A stretch of 16,288 nucleotides of DNA, taken from assembly GCA_003152145.1 (NCBI GenBank), contig PLZL01000119.1, forward strand, positions 1-16,288, in the 5' to 3' direction. Made by a program: the position numbers and the translations under genes. The notes beneath the pieces are model-generated. The model did not search any database. It worked only from the letters and a program-made list of their open reading frames with translations, and had not been told where the DNA came from. This DNA is from Limisphaerales bacterium (GTDB lineage Bacteria; Verrucomicrobiota; Verrucomicrobiae; Limisphaerales; UBA11358). Shown piece after piece: positions 1 to 7,850 of this stretch (the stretch's first letter is position 1; each line of letters opens with the position of its first letter).

Positions 1-177
1 CATGCGCTTGATTTCATCCCAAAGGTTCGGGCGAAATTTGAAGAACCGCAGCATCCAAAAATCGGAGTGGCTTCGAAGCAACGTCACAATTTTCGTAGCC
101 GCAAAACATTGCTCCGCAATCGCCAGCGGCGAGGAATGCCAGCGTATTCGGAGAACCACATTATAACTTCGGGACAT
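1..177 (-). pseudogene. GT2 C-terminus-like fragment, cut by window edge
   Basis: An open frame begins with ATG at 177-175 and runs off the left edge. It overlaps the end of the upstream epimerase gene (stop at 163-161) by 17 bases. Its last visible residues include HSDFWMLRFF and LWDEIKRM. These closely match HSDFWMLRFL and RWDEIKRV at the very end of the GT2 glycosyltransferase at 5732-6796. The DNA agrees as well: positions 4-63 match 5771-5830 at 48 of 60 bases by my hand alignment, without gaps. In the complete GT2 this segment lies about 300 residues in, after the catalytic domain, yet here it is preceded by only about 40 residues. The simplest reading is a GT2 remnant that lost its 5' part. 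A separate small protein, or a different enzyme sharing this module, cannot be excluded because the end is not visible. Confidence 0.45.
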
Positions 178-991
178 AACGCATGATTTCGTGAACCCGA
201 TAAGGAACATCGCCAATTTTTAATTTTCCCTTTGCGCCCCATTGCTTCCACCAAAATTCGGCAAAGGCGCGCAGCGTCTGCGGTCTTCCCGTGCCGACGT
301 TTTCAATCTTCGGTTCTGCAGCGCGCAAATCGGTTCGCGCCAGCGCGGCGACGAACTTTTCCGCCACTTTTTCCACCGGAACAAAATCGCGGACCTGTTC
401 ACCCGCCGTCATTTGAAAATCTCCGCCCGCCAAAGCCTCCTTTCGGAGCGATGGCCAGAATCGTCCCGGTTCTTCTGCTTCGCCAAACACATGAAACGGT
501 CGCAGAACCAGCAACTCAATTTGTTGTTCAATAGCCAGCGCTACTGCAGCCATCGTCGCGGCGGCTTTGGATGCGGCGTAGGCGTGTGTCGGCTCCAACG
601 GCGCGTCCACGGGAATAAATTCATGCCGTTCGCCGCTTTTGCCATATTCAAAGCAGGAACCGCAAATCACGAATCGTTTCACGCCGGCCTCGGCAGCCTG
701 CCGCCACAGATTCATACTTTGCCGGACGTTCACGTCGAACAGTTCGTCCCATTCCGCCTTTTGCGGACTCACGCCGGCGGCAGCCAGATGGACAACCGCA
801 TCGCATTTGGAAAGCTTCGCCGACCAGTCGTCGTCGAGATTGCCATTCAACCAAACCGGTTCCTGCGGCAATGGCATCCGCGTTTTGCCGCCCGGACGAC
901 GCACGGCAAAAACGTGATGCCGCGCGGCCAGTGCCTGTTTGAGAAGATAGCCGCCGATGAATCCCGTCCCGCCGGTGACGAAAATTTTCAC
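161..991 (-). CDS. NAD(P)-dependent sugar epimerase/reductase, CDP-abequose synthase-like (extended SDR)
   Basis: This is an extended short-chain dehydrogenase of 276 residues. It has a Rossmann GxxGxxG motif (TGGTGFIG, G7-G10-G13), a GSCFEYG strand at 111-117 and the catalytic YAASK (Y138, K142). The later segments TAGEQVRDFVPVEKV, NVGTG and YRVHEIMRYV resemble RfbJ (CDP-abequose synthase) and related nucleotide-sugar 4-reductases. Starting GTG lies at 991-989, two bases after the rfbH stop, and gives the expected MKIFVTGG N-terminus. Following rfbF and rfbH, the likely job is reducing the 4-keto group of a CDP-3,6-dideoxyhexose in the cytoplasm; this rests on context and is not proven. Oddity: relatives usually carry a further 20-30 residues after the RYV segment (an LGW-P type helix region). 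This one stops there and runs into the GT2-tail fragment, so it may be truncated by recombination. Alternatives are a UDP- or dTDP-sugar epimerase. Confidence 0.8.
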   Translation of the reverse strand: MKIFVTGGTGFIGGYLLKQALAARHHVFAVRRPGGKTRMPLPQEPVWLNGNLDDDWSAKLSKCDAVVHLAAAGVSPQKAEWDELFDVNVRQSMNLWRQAAEAGVKRFVICGSCFEYGKSGERHEFIPVDAPLEPTHAYAASKAAATMAAVALAIEQQIELLVLRPFHVFGEAEEPGRFWPSLRKEALAGGDFQMTAGEQVRDFVPVEKVAEKFVAALARTDLRAAEPKIENVGTGRPQTLRAFAEFWWKQWGAKGKLKIGDVPYRVHEIMRYVPKL

Positions 992-993
992 GA

Positions 994-2316
994 TCAGATT
1001 TGAGTGGCGAAGAATCGGTCAATCCGTTCCGCAGCGAATTCCATCATCTCCGGCGTCAGCCCCGGATAAACACCGATGAAGAGCGTCTTGTTCATGATGG
1101 CGTCCGTGCCCTTCAATTCGCCGTGGACGCGGCGCGGGATATTTTTGAAACCGGGTTGCTTCAAAATGTTTCCGCCAAAGACGAGCCGCGTCTCGATGTT
1201 GACTGATTCGAGCCAGTGAATGAATTGTCTTCGCTCGACATGGTCGCGCAGGGTGATGGGAAAACCGAACCACGACGGGTTTGCCTTCGCGGGCACTTTT
1301 GGCAGGATGAGATGCGCCTCGTGTTTTTTGAGGCGCTTGAAATAAAATTCCGCGTTGCGCCGGCGCGCGGCGATGAATTGCGGCAGTTTCTGGAATTGCG
1401 CCACGCCGAGCGCAGCCTGCATTTCGCTTACCTTCAAATTGTAACCGAGGTTCGAGTAAATGTATTTGTGGTCATAGCCCCGCGGCAAATCGCCAAGCTG
1501 CCAGTCGAAGCGCTTGCCACAGGTGTTATTGTGGCCCGGCTCGCACCAGCAGTCGCGTCCCCAGTCGCGGATTGAAAGCACCGTGCGGCGGATGCCGTCG
1601 TGGTTCACAACAATCATGCCGCCTTCGCCCATCGTCATGTGATGCGCCGGATAAAATGAAATTGAAGACATCGCGCCAAATGTGCCGACGAGCTTGCCGT
1701 CCCACGTTGCGCCAAGCGCGTCGCAGCCATCCTCCAAAACCCACAGGTTGTTTTTCCGCGCGACTTCCATGATGACATCCATGTCGCACGGAATGCCGAC
1801 GGTGTGCGGAACGAAAATGCAGCGGGTCTTCGGGCCGACGGCAGCTTCAAGTTGCGTCACGTCAATTTCGTAATCGCCCGGCTGGCAATCCACAAAAACC
1901 GGGATCAATCCGTTCTGCACAACCGGCGTCAACGTCGTGGGGAACGTGACCGCCGGCGTGATGACTTCATCGCCGGGCCGGAGACGGTTCTTGACCTGTT
2001 CGCTAAGTAACGTGGCAATCATCAGCAGATTGGCCGAAGAGCCGGAGTTGACGAGGTAGGCGGCGTTCGCGCCGAAAAATTCCCGCATCGTTTTCTCGAA
2101 CTGATTGGCGAACGGCCCGGCAGTGAGCCAGTATTGTAAAACGCTTTCGACGCCGTGCTCGAGCTCAACGTGGTTGAAAACGCGGCCGGCATAGGCGACC
2201 TTGGTTTTGCCCGGCACGAAAGTTTTGCGGGCATGAACAGAGTCGTAATATTCGCGCACGAGATTCATGATCTCGCCGCGAATTTCTTCCGCAGTGCGTT
2301 CAATGGTTTGGTTCAT
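994..2316 (-). CDS. rfbH: CDP-4-dehydro-6-deoxyglucose 3-dehydrase (E1), RfbH family
   Basis: This is a 440-residue DegT-family enzyme that uses PMP and a [2Fe-2S] cluster to remove the C3 hydroxyl of CDP-4-keto-6-deoxyglucose. It is the committed step to CDP-3,6-dideoxyhexoses (abequose, paratose, tyvelose, ascarylose). Two diagnostic features are visible. The PLP lysine of DegT aminotransferases is replaced by histidine: in YPAHHMTMGEGG, H225 sits where the lysine should be. The cysteines C198, C256, C258 and C266 follow exactly the C-X57-C-X-C-X7-C iron-sulfur pattern of E1/RfbH. Length matches the family. The ATG at 2316-2314 overlaps the ugd stop in ATGA, suggesting translational coupling. 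The known electron-donor partner (RfbI/AscD-type reductase) is not in the window. The identification is firm; the final sugar is not determined. Confidence 0.96.
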   Translation of the reverse strand: MNQTIERTAEEIRGEIMNLVREYYDSVHARKTFVPGKTKVAYAGRVFNHVELEHGVESVLQYWLTAGPFANQFEKTMREFFGANAAYLVNSGSSANLLMIATLLSEQVKNRLRPGDEVITPAVTFPTTLTPVVQNGLIPVFVDCQPGDYEIDVTQLEAAVGPKTRCIFVPHTVGIPCDMDVIMEVARKNNLWVLEDGCDALGATWDGKLVGTFGAMSSISFYPAHHMTMGEGGMIVVNHDGIRRTVLSIRDWGRDCWCEPGHNNTCGKRFDWQLGDLPRGYDHKYIYSNLGYNLKVSEMQAALGVAQFQKLPQFIAARRRNAEFYFKRLKKHEAHLILPKVPAKANPSWFGFPITLRDHVERRQFIHWLESVNIETRLVFGGNILKQPGFKNIPRRVHGELKGTDAIMNKTLFIGVYPGLTPEMMEFAAERIDRFFATQI

Positions 2317-3674
2317 TTATCGTTTCGTTTTGTCCAGCCGATGGTCAAATAAACAGCCGGCGACAGTTCATCCGGCCGGAACATCCGCCGCGCGTCCACT
2401 ATGATTTTCCGCGAACGCGCGGATGACAAGGCATCTTTTGCCAATTCTCGATACTCCGGCCAGCACGTCGCCACCACCACGCCGTCCGCGTCGCCAAGTT
2501 CTTCCTGCCAGGACGGAATATAATGCAATTTCCGATGTCGCAAAACCGCCGCGGCGTTTGCTGCCGCGACCGGATCGTGCGCATCAATTTCCGCGCCTGA
2601 TTCCAGCAGGCACCGGATGATTTTCAGCGAAGCCGACTCGCGCACGTCATCGGTGCCCGGTTTGAACGCCAAGCCGAGAACGAGAATCCGCCGTCCTTTC
2701 AGTTTGCCGAATTGCCGCTTGAGCAGCACAGCCACTTCGGACGGCTGATGTTCGTTGATGTCCAGAACGGCCTGCAACAGCCGCATCGGAGTTTTTTTTG
2801 CGATGCCCAGCGAACGGAGAGCCTGAACGTCCTTCGGAAAACAACTGCCGCCAAAGCCGCAGCCTGGCTTCAAATAAGCGAGGATGCCGGGTTGCGCGCG
2901 TTGCCCGCGGGACAGAATCGGATTCCATCGTCTGTCCAGATGAATACCTCGCATGACTTCGTTTGAATCAATGCCGCCCAGCACAGCGGCGAGGTTGGCG
3001 AGTTCATTGACGGCGGAAATTTGCGTGGCGAGCAGGCAATTGCTGACATATTTTATCATCTCTGCCGTTCGAGAATTAACCCGGAGTTTGTCGCATTTCC
3101 ACGTCGCATAAAGTTCCTCCAAATGGCGCAGTGTTTCCGGCGTTTCGTGGCCGAGCACGATCCGGTCAGGCGCGAGAAAATCTTCGACGGCGGCTCCTTC
3201 GCGGAGAAATTCGGGATTCATGCCCAAACCAAATGCGCCGAGTTTCTTCCCAGACACGCGCTCCAAAATTTTGCGGACAAAAGTATCCGTTGTTCCAGGC
3301 ACGACCGTGCTTTTCACAATGACCGAAACGAATCGTTTTGCCCTGTGAAGGTAATTCCCCGCGAGTTTCGCCGCGTTTTGGACATGAGCCAGATTGATTT
3401 CTCCTTTTTGCGGCGGCGTTCCGACAGCAATGATGATTAATTCCGAATCACCAAAATTTTCCACCACCGCCTTTTTTGCGCGGAATCTTTTCGTTTTGAG
3501 AACGTTGGACAACAACGAGCGGAGTCCTTCCTCGTGAATGTGCGGCTTGCCGCGATTCAAGTTGTCCACCACTTCCTGTCGCAAGTCGAGGCATGTCACG
3601 TCGTGGCCCTTGGAAGCAAGGCAAACGCCCGAAACAAAGCCGACGTAGCCGGTGCCGATGATGGTCAGTTTCAT
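2313..3674 (-). CDS. ugd: UDP-glucose 6-dehydrogenase
   Basis: This enzyme of 453 residues oxidises UDP-glucose to UDP-glucuronate with two NAD+ in the cytoplasm. The N-terminal Rossmann domain shows GTGYVG at 7-12 and an acidic residue (D30) ending the second strand, as in NAD-specific members. NPEFLREG is at 153-160, the central-helix KYVSN at 208-212 and the catalytic cysteine in GFGGSCFPKD (C278). The C-terminal domain follows, with GLAFKPGTDDVRES. All three UDPG_MGDP_dh domains are intact. ATG at 3674-3672 lies 12 bases after the preceding SDR stop. The 3' end overlaps rfbH by ATGA. Its neighbour is UXS-like, so the pair could supply UDP-glucuronate and then UDP-xylose. GDP-mannose dehydrogenase is a less likely alternative, as the substrate cannot be fixed by eye. 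Confidence 0.93.
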   Translation of the reverse strand: MKLTIIGTGYVGFVSGVCLASKGHDVTCLDLRQEVVDNLNRGKPHIHEEGLRSLLSNVLKTKRFRAKKAVVENFGDSELIIIAVGTPPQKGEINLAHVQNAAKLAGNYLHRAKRFVSVIVKSTVVPGTTDTFVRKILERVSGKKLGAFGLGMNPEFLREGAAVEDFLAPDRIVLGHETPETLRHLEELYATWKCDKLRVNSRTAEMIKYVSNCLLATQISAVNELANLAAVLGGIDSNEVMRGIHLDRRWNPILSRGQRAQPGILAYLKPGCGFGGSCFPKDVQALRSLGIAKKTPMRLLQAVLDINEHQPSEVAVLLKRQFGKLKGRRILVLGLAFKPGTDDVRESASLKIIRCLLESGAEIDAHDPVAAANAAAVLRHRKLHYIPSWQEELGDADGVVVATCWPEYRELAKDALSSARSRKIIVDARRMFRPDELSPAVYLTIGWTKRNDK

Positions 3675-3686
3675 GAACTCGCAGTT

Positions 3687-4769
3687 TCAGGCCTCGACCG
3701 CCGTCCGGTGGTCATAGTAATAAGCCCACGTCCGCTCCAAACCCTGCCGCAAGCCAATGCGCGGCGAGTAACCGAGCATGGCGTGGGATTTTTTCAGGCA
3801 GGGACAACGCCGTTGTGGGTTGTCGGCCAGATAGTGCGCATCGTCGCTTTTTTGGCGGACGACCTTCAGGTTGCAACCGGAAACTTCAATCACCATTTGC
3901 GCCAGTTCGTTCATGCTGATTTCGGGCGCGTCGCTGCCGATGTTGAAAGATTCGCCGTTGTGGGTGGACAACAGCGCCAGCAAATAGCCTGTGATTGCGT
4001 CGGAGATGTAACAGAATGTTCGCGTCGCGCGTCCGTCCGACAACAACGTGATGTTCTGCCCGGCCAGCACGTCGCGGAAAAAATCCGGCAACACGCGGCG
4101 GTCGGTGATTTTCAAGCCCGGCCCGTAATTGTTGAAGGGGCGGACGATTTGGACCGGCACGTGGTGAACCTCTTGGAAGTTGACACACAATGTTTCGCCG
4201 TAACGTTTCGACTCGTCGTAGCAGGCGCGCGGCCCGGTGCAGCTGACATTGCCGCGATAGGTTTCCGGCGTCGGGATGCTGGCTGCGTCCGGGTCGCCGT
4301 AAATTTCGCTGCTCGAAAAAAACAAAAAACTTTCCACCGGCTGCGCAATGGCGTGCTCCAGCAGATTTCGCAGGCCGATGACATTTGCGTCCATCGTTTC
4401 AATCGGATGTTTGCGATAATAAATCGGCGAAGCGATTGAGGCGGCGTGAATGATGAAATCTGCCGCCGGAAGTTTTCCAGGCCGGATGATGTCCTTGCTC
4501 ATGACTTGAAAATCAGAGCGCTTTTTGAAGTGTGACAGCCAGTCCGGCAAGCCACGCATGAAATTATCGAGCGCAATCACCCTGCAAGACTTTTGCAATC
4601 TGCCGTCGTCGTTCAGTGCGGCAAAGTAATGCATGAATTGCGAACCGAGGAATCCGGCGGCGCCAGTCAACAAAATCCGCTTGCCCGAAAAGCGTCGGCT
4701 CGCCTCGCCGAGATTTTGAATGACATCGGAGGCATCCCGGTGAAGATGTTGGTTTAAGATCGCCTTCAC
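3687..4769 (-). CDS. UDP-glucuronate decarboxylase-like SDR (possible nucleotide-sugar dehydratase)
   Basis: This is an extended SDR of 360 residues counted from GTG at 4769-4767. That start overlaps the rfbF stop as GTGA and has a GGAAAG purine stretch just upstream; an in-frame TTG at 4802 would add 11 residues inside rfbF and is less likely. A leader of about 30 residues precedes the Rossmann motif (TGAAGFLG, G36-G39-G42). SSSEIYGD (152-159) and GPRACYDESKR with catalytic Y184 and K188 follow. RACYDE.KR is the hallmark of UDP-glucuronate decarboxylase/UDP-xylose synthase relatives. PFNNYGPGLKITDRRVLPDF and the TRTFCYISD segment complete the fold. The family reading plus downstream ugd suggests conversion of UDP-glucuronate to UDP-xylose. 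However, the direct overlap with rfbF leaves open a 4,6-dehydratase role on CDP-glucose, since no standard RfbG is present. Confidence 0.85.
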   Translation of the reverse strand: MKAILNQHLHRDASDVIQNLGEASRRFSGKRILLTGAAGFLGSQFMHYFAALNDDGRLQKSCRVIALDNFMRGLPDWLSHFKKRSDFQVMSKDIIRPGKLPAADFIIHAASIASPIYYRKHPIETMDANVIGLRNLLEHAIAQPVESFLFFSSSEIYGDPDAASIPTPETYRGNVSCTGPRACYDESKRYGETLCVNFQEVHHVPVQIVRPFNNYGPGLKITDRRVLPDFFRDVLAGQNITLLSDGRATRTFCYISDAITGYLLALLSTHNGESFNIGSDAPEISMNELAQMVIEVSGCNLKVVRQKSDDAHYLADNPQRRCPCLKKSHAMLGYSPRIGLRQGLERTWAYYYDHRTAVEA

Positions 4770-5551
4770 CAGACTTTCCAAAAAGCTTTGCCCTCCGACC
4801 AAAGTTTGTTCAGCAATTCAAACTCGCGGTAGGTGTCCATCGGTTGCCACGCGCCGGAATGCTGAAAGGCCTTGAGCTGTTTCGCACGCGCCAGTTTTTC
4901 CAGCGGCTGCCGTTCCCAAATCAAACTGTCGTCCTCCGGTTGCAAATATTCTTCCAGTCCGCCGCGTTTCAAAATGAAAAATCCACCGTTGATGCGTCCC
5001 GTGGTTGCGTCAGGCTTTTCCTGAAAATCGCTGACTTGTTCCAATTCGTCTATGACCATTTCCCCGAAACGTGACGGCGCGCGAACGGCAGCCAGCGTCG
5101 CCTGCCGCCCGTGCTTTTTGTGAAACGCCAGTTCCGCCTTCACGTCAATGTCCGCCACGCCGTCGCCGTAAGTAAGTGCGAAATTTTTGGACGTGATGTA
5201 ATGCAATGCGCGCAAAACGCGTGCACCGGTCATCGCCGTCGCACCCGTTTCCACAAACGTAATTTTCCAGCCTTCCTCGGCATGGACGCTGTGGAATTTT
5301 ATTTTCTTTGTGGAACCCAGCGTAAGCGTGAAATCGTTAGTGAAAGTCCCATAATTCAAAAAATATTCCTTGATCATCGCGCCTTTGTAGCCGAGGCACA
5401 GCACGAACTCCCTGAATCCGTGCGCGGCGTAAATTTTCATGATGTGCCAGAGAATCGGTCGTCCGCCAATTTCGACCATCGGCTTGGGACGATACTCCGT
5501 CTCTTCCCGCAACCGGGTTCCCAAGCCTCCGCATAAGATCATGACTTGCAT
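4766..5551 (-). CDS. rfbF: Glucose-1-phosphate cytidylyltransferase
   Basis: This 261-residue nucleotidyltransferase makes CDP-glucose from CTP and alpha-D-glucose-1-phosphate, the entry step for CDP-linked dideoxysugars. It carries the nucleotide-binding signature GGLGTRL (8-14) followed by RPKPMVEIGG (K23) and LWHIMK. The metal-binding TYGDGVAD has D130, and RINGGFF, WERQPL and WQPMDT (within the last 70 residues) are characteristic of RfbF/DdhA/AscA. Length matches the roughly 257-residue family norm. ATG is at 5551-5549; I see no clear Shine-Dalgarno. It is the first gene of a compact five-gene block (rfbF, UXS-like SDR, ugd, rfbH, epimerase) and is preceded by a 180-base gap that may hold the block's own promoter. 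Identification is firm. Confidence 0.96.
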   Translation of the reverse strand: MQVMILCGGLGTRLREETEYRPKPMVEIGGRPILWHIMKIYAAHGFREFVLCLGYKGAMIKEYFLNYGTFTNDFTLTLGSTKKIKFHSVHAEEGWKITFVETGATAMTGARVLRALHYITSKNFALTYGDGVADIDVKAELAFHKKHGRQATLAAVRAPSRFGEMVIDELEQVSDFQEKPDATTGRINGGFFILKRGGLEEYLQPEDDSLIWERQPLEKLARAKQLKAFQHSGAWQPMDTYREFELLNKLWSEGKAFWKVW

Positions 5552-5731
5552 AACAATCAGGGATTATAATCAGTTCATCGTTCGGCGCATTGTTTAATAC
5601 ACCCTGACAGGTTTGTATCGCATCATCAAGGAAATCCAGCACGCATTTTGCCGGGTGCCGGGTGAATGAAGCCTCGCCCAACCAAAACCAAACCGACAAT
5701 TATAATTAATGCCCATCGGGTTTATGAGGCG
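5552..5731 (-). promoter_or_regulatory. Gap upstream of rfbF with two TATAAT-like boxes
   Basis: This 180-base gap separates the GT2 stop from rfbF. Read on the minus strand it has perfect TATAAT hexamers at 5704-5699 and 5568-5563. The second ends only 11 bases before the rfbF ATG. Neither has a convincing TTGACA-like partner 16-18 bases upstream. The gap is the most AT-rich spot around and a plausible place for a promoter of the rfbF block. PVC promoters need not follow the E. coli consensus, so this stays a weak candidate. No strong hairpin with a T-run is visible for the preceding gene. Confidence 0.2.
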
Positions 5732-6796
5732 TCATTTCCCATCCACCCGCGGGAATCCAAACTTGAAAACGCGCTTGATTTCATCCCAACGGTTCAGTCG
5801 CAGCCGCAAAAAGCGCAGCATCCAGAAATCTGAATGCTTGCGGAAGGCGGCGATCTTTCTTCGTTCGGCCAAAATGTGCGCGCGCATGCGCCAACAATCC
5901 CTGAAGGCGTATAAACAGGCTTTGCGAAAATAAGAAATGCGGCGAACGATCAAAATGCCAACGAGGCTTTCGACAAACACCAGCGCCATTTGCAGGGGAA
6001 TGAAAAGCAAAACAATATGCTGTGCATTTTTCATCAAGGTCAAAAGACAATTCCGGTTTGTTAAAAACCGCTTTTGATCGCTGGTTCGATATTCGGTGAC
6101 CGTGACTCCTCCGGCGGGATTGACTCCGGCTGCGCCCCGGTGATGCAATCGTGATTCGGGCACGCTGACAATCCGCCCGCCCGCAATCCACAATCGCCAC
6201 GAAAGATCAACCTCTTCAGCGTAGAAATATAATGCCTCGTCGAAGGCGCCGATCCGCAGGAACAATTCACGCTCAATCAGGTAAGCACAGCCACCCGCGA
6301 TGAAAACTTCACGCGATTGGGATTGCGGATAGGATGGGCTGGGCAGACCAAATGGGTCAAAACCAAAAAATCCTAAGTCTTGGTAGGAATCGTCCTGATA
6401 ATTCAATACCAACGGCGTGGAAGCATTTGCCTGTGCTGCCTTTGTCCCTGCCACCAGCGCTTCCAGACAGTCTGGTTCCAGCCACACATCGTTGTTGGTG
6501 ATGAACAGGAATTCACTGCGGGCCGCGCGCGCGCCGGTATTGATGCCGCCCGTGAAGCCGAGGTCCTTTGAATTTTCCAGCACCAACCCCTTCGGGAAGT
6601 CAGAGAGAGTCTTTCGAGCAATGGGCACGGAATCGTCGCTGGAGCAGTTGTCCACCATGATCACCTCCATCCGGTCCAGAATGGTTTGCTTGCGCAACGA
6701 TTCAAAACATCTGGGCAGCCAGTTGCTGCCATTACGATTGGAGATGAGCACACTAACGAGCGGCGTGTCATTTTTCATAACAAGCGTCTTTGTCAT
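5732..6796 (-). CDS. GT2 family glycosyltransferase with C-terminal membrane segment (rhamnosyltransferase-like)
   Basis: This 354-residue GT-A fold glycosyltransferase has VSVLISNRNG near the N-terminus and MVDNCSSDDS (47-56). The donor-binding region reads SKDLGFTGGINTGARAA, and a metal/nucleotide motif NND lies at 101-103. The acceptor-side acidic motif EEVDLSWR (194-201) is also present. This arrangement is that of WbbL-like and other nucleotide-sugar GT2 enzymes that act at the cytoplasmic face of the inner membrane. A hydrophobic segment at about 260-284 is probably a membrane anchor, followed by a basic tail. ATG at 6796-6794 overlaps the upstream GT2 stop as ATGA. It would add one sugar to the lipid-linked repeat unit; donor and acceptor are unknown. 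The DNA of its tail (5771-5830) recurs at the left edge of the window. Confidence 0.9.
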   Translation of the reverse strand: MTKTLVMKNDTPLVSVLISNRNGSNWLPRCFESLRKQTILDRMEVIMVDNCSSDDSVPIARKTLSDFPKGLVLENSKDLGFTGGINTGARAARSEFLFITNNDVWLEPDCLEALVAGTKAAQANASTPLVLNYQDDSYQDLGFFGFDPFGLPSPSYPQSQSREVFIAGGCAYLIERELFLRIGAFDEALYFYAEEVDLSWRLWIAGGRIVSVPESRLHHRGAAGVNPAGGVTVTEYRTSDQKRFLTNRNCLLTLMKNAQHIVLLFIPLQMALVFVESLVGILIVRRISYFRKACLYAFRDCWRMRAHILAERRKIAAFRKHSDFWMLRFLRLRLNRWDEIKRVFKFGFPRVDGK

Positions 6797-7803
6797 TTAA
6801 GTTTCTGTTTCACCTGCAAATCGGCAACGAGCTTGCGGTTGCTCTTGTGCGTTTTGTAGGTCCAGACGCCCCACGCGTTGCCGAGCACGCTGCCGAGACA
6901 CGCCGGCAAGTGCCAGAGCCAGCGCGCGTCGCGGTCGCGAAGAATTCCAGCAGCGGTGTGATAAATCGGCCCGATGAACGTGATACAATAAACCCCGGCC
7001 AGCCACAACGACACGGGCGGTTTTTCTTTCATCCAATTGGTTTTCGCCTCTTCCTGAACGCGCAGAAAATGGACGGTCGCGCGGCGGCGTTTTTGAACGA
7101 AGCCCCAAAGCGTTTGGACGTAGTAATGATGGACGCCGCGCCCGCGAATTCGCAGCCACTCGCGTTTGCCCGCGCGCATGAGATGCAACGCCGCGTGTGT
7201 GTCCTGAAAATATTCGCCTGCCTTCACGGATTCCAAATCCTCGCGGCGAAAAACAAATCCGTTCGCGCCGAGTGGATACGAAAGCGAATCGCCGGGCAAA
7301 GTCCAGCGTTCGGTTTCGCCGTCGCGGGCAACCAGTATGGGATTCGCGCTCATCAGCCAGGCAATCGGGTCGCTGATGTGCAGCAGGTGCGTGATGTAGG
7401 CGCAGAACGAACTCATCTTCGGCGATGGCAAATAACAACTTTCAACGCCAAGCGCCTGCGGATTGGCCGCGAGCGCTTTCACGGCCAGTTCGATATAATC
7501 GGCGTGGGTGATTTCGTTGTCGGCATCCACGAAGACGATGAATTCGCCGGTGGCGTGCTGGAGCGCGAGGCGTTTGCCCTCCTCCATGTTGTTGCCAGCG
7601 TCATCGAGGACAATGGCAACATATTTATTGGCGATGCCGCGCGTGCGGTCAGTGGAGTGCGCGTCGGCCAAGATGATTTCATAGCGGACGCGCGGATATG
7701 TTTGTCGCACGATGGACGCGAGGCAGTTGTCGAGCAATGCTTCGACGTTCAGCGTCGGCATGATGAAACTGACGCGCGGCAAATTCTTCAAATCGGACGG
7801 CAC
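6793..7803 (-). CDS. GT2 family glycosyltransferase, second copy type
   Basis: From GTG at 7803-7801 this is a 336-residue GT2 enzyme. It has VSFIMPTLN at 11-19, EIILADAHSTDRT (42-54), VDADNE with the DXD-type D93 and D95, and a C-terminal hydrophobic half that probably contacts or crosses the membrane (LAGVYCITFIGPIYHTAAG region). The frame is open to 8250, but the extra part overlaps the preceding methyltransferase gene and carries no family features. The GTG start is supported by the second copy of the direct repeat, where the same codon is ATG at 8952-8950 followed by the same PSD.KNLPRV residues. The 3' end overlaps the next GT2 gene by ATGA. Role: sugar transfer during repeat-unit assembly; specificity unknown. 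Confidence 0.86.
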   Translation of the reverse strand: MPSDLKNLPRVSFIMPTLNVEALLDNCLASIVRQTYPRVRYEIILADAHSTDRTRGIANKYVAIVLDDAGNNMEEGKRLALQHATGEFIVFVDADNEITHADYIELAVKALAANPQALGVESCYLPSPKMSSFCAYITHLLHISDPIAWLMSANPILVARDGETERWTLPGDSLSYPLGANGFVFRREDLESVKAGEYFQDTHAALHLMRAGKREWLRIRGRGVHHYYVQTLWGFVQKRRRATVHFLRVQEEAKTNWMKEKPPVSLWLAGVYCITFIGPIYHTAAGILRDRDARWLWHLPACLGSVLGNAWGVWTYKTHKSNRKLVADLQVKQKLK

Positions 7804-7850
7804 GAGGCAAGTGTGACTGACGGCACCGCAAATTCCAATCAGCTTTGCGC
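7772..7850 (-). repeat. 79-bp direct repeat, copy A (start region of the GT2 gene)
   Basis: This segment matches 8921-8999 without gaps at 68 of 79 bases by hand alignment, both in the same orientation and 1149 bases apart. It covers the first ten or so codons of the GT2 gene at 6793-7803 and about 47 bases upstream. The two copies flank the methyltransferase gene at 8027-8848. Confidence 0.85.

Noticed and set aside
3534..4439. 301-residue plus-strand open frame opposite ugd and the UXS-like gene
   Set aside because: It spans two confidently identified minus-strand genes and has no recognisable domain.
4770..4802. TTG start for the UXS-like SDR at 4802
   Set aside because: It lies inside rfbF and is a rare start. 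The GTG at 4769 gives a classic GTGA overlap with a purine-rich site upstream.
5337..5699. 120-residue open frame upstream of and overlapping rfbF on the minus strand
   Set aside because: It starts with TTG, overlaps rfbF in another frame and has no recognisable domain.
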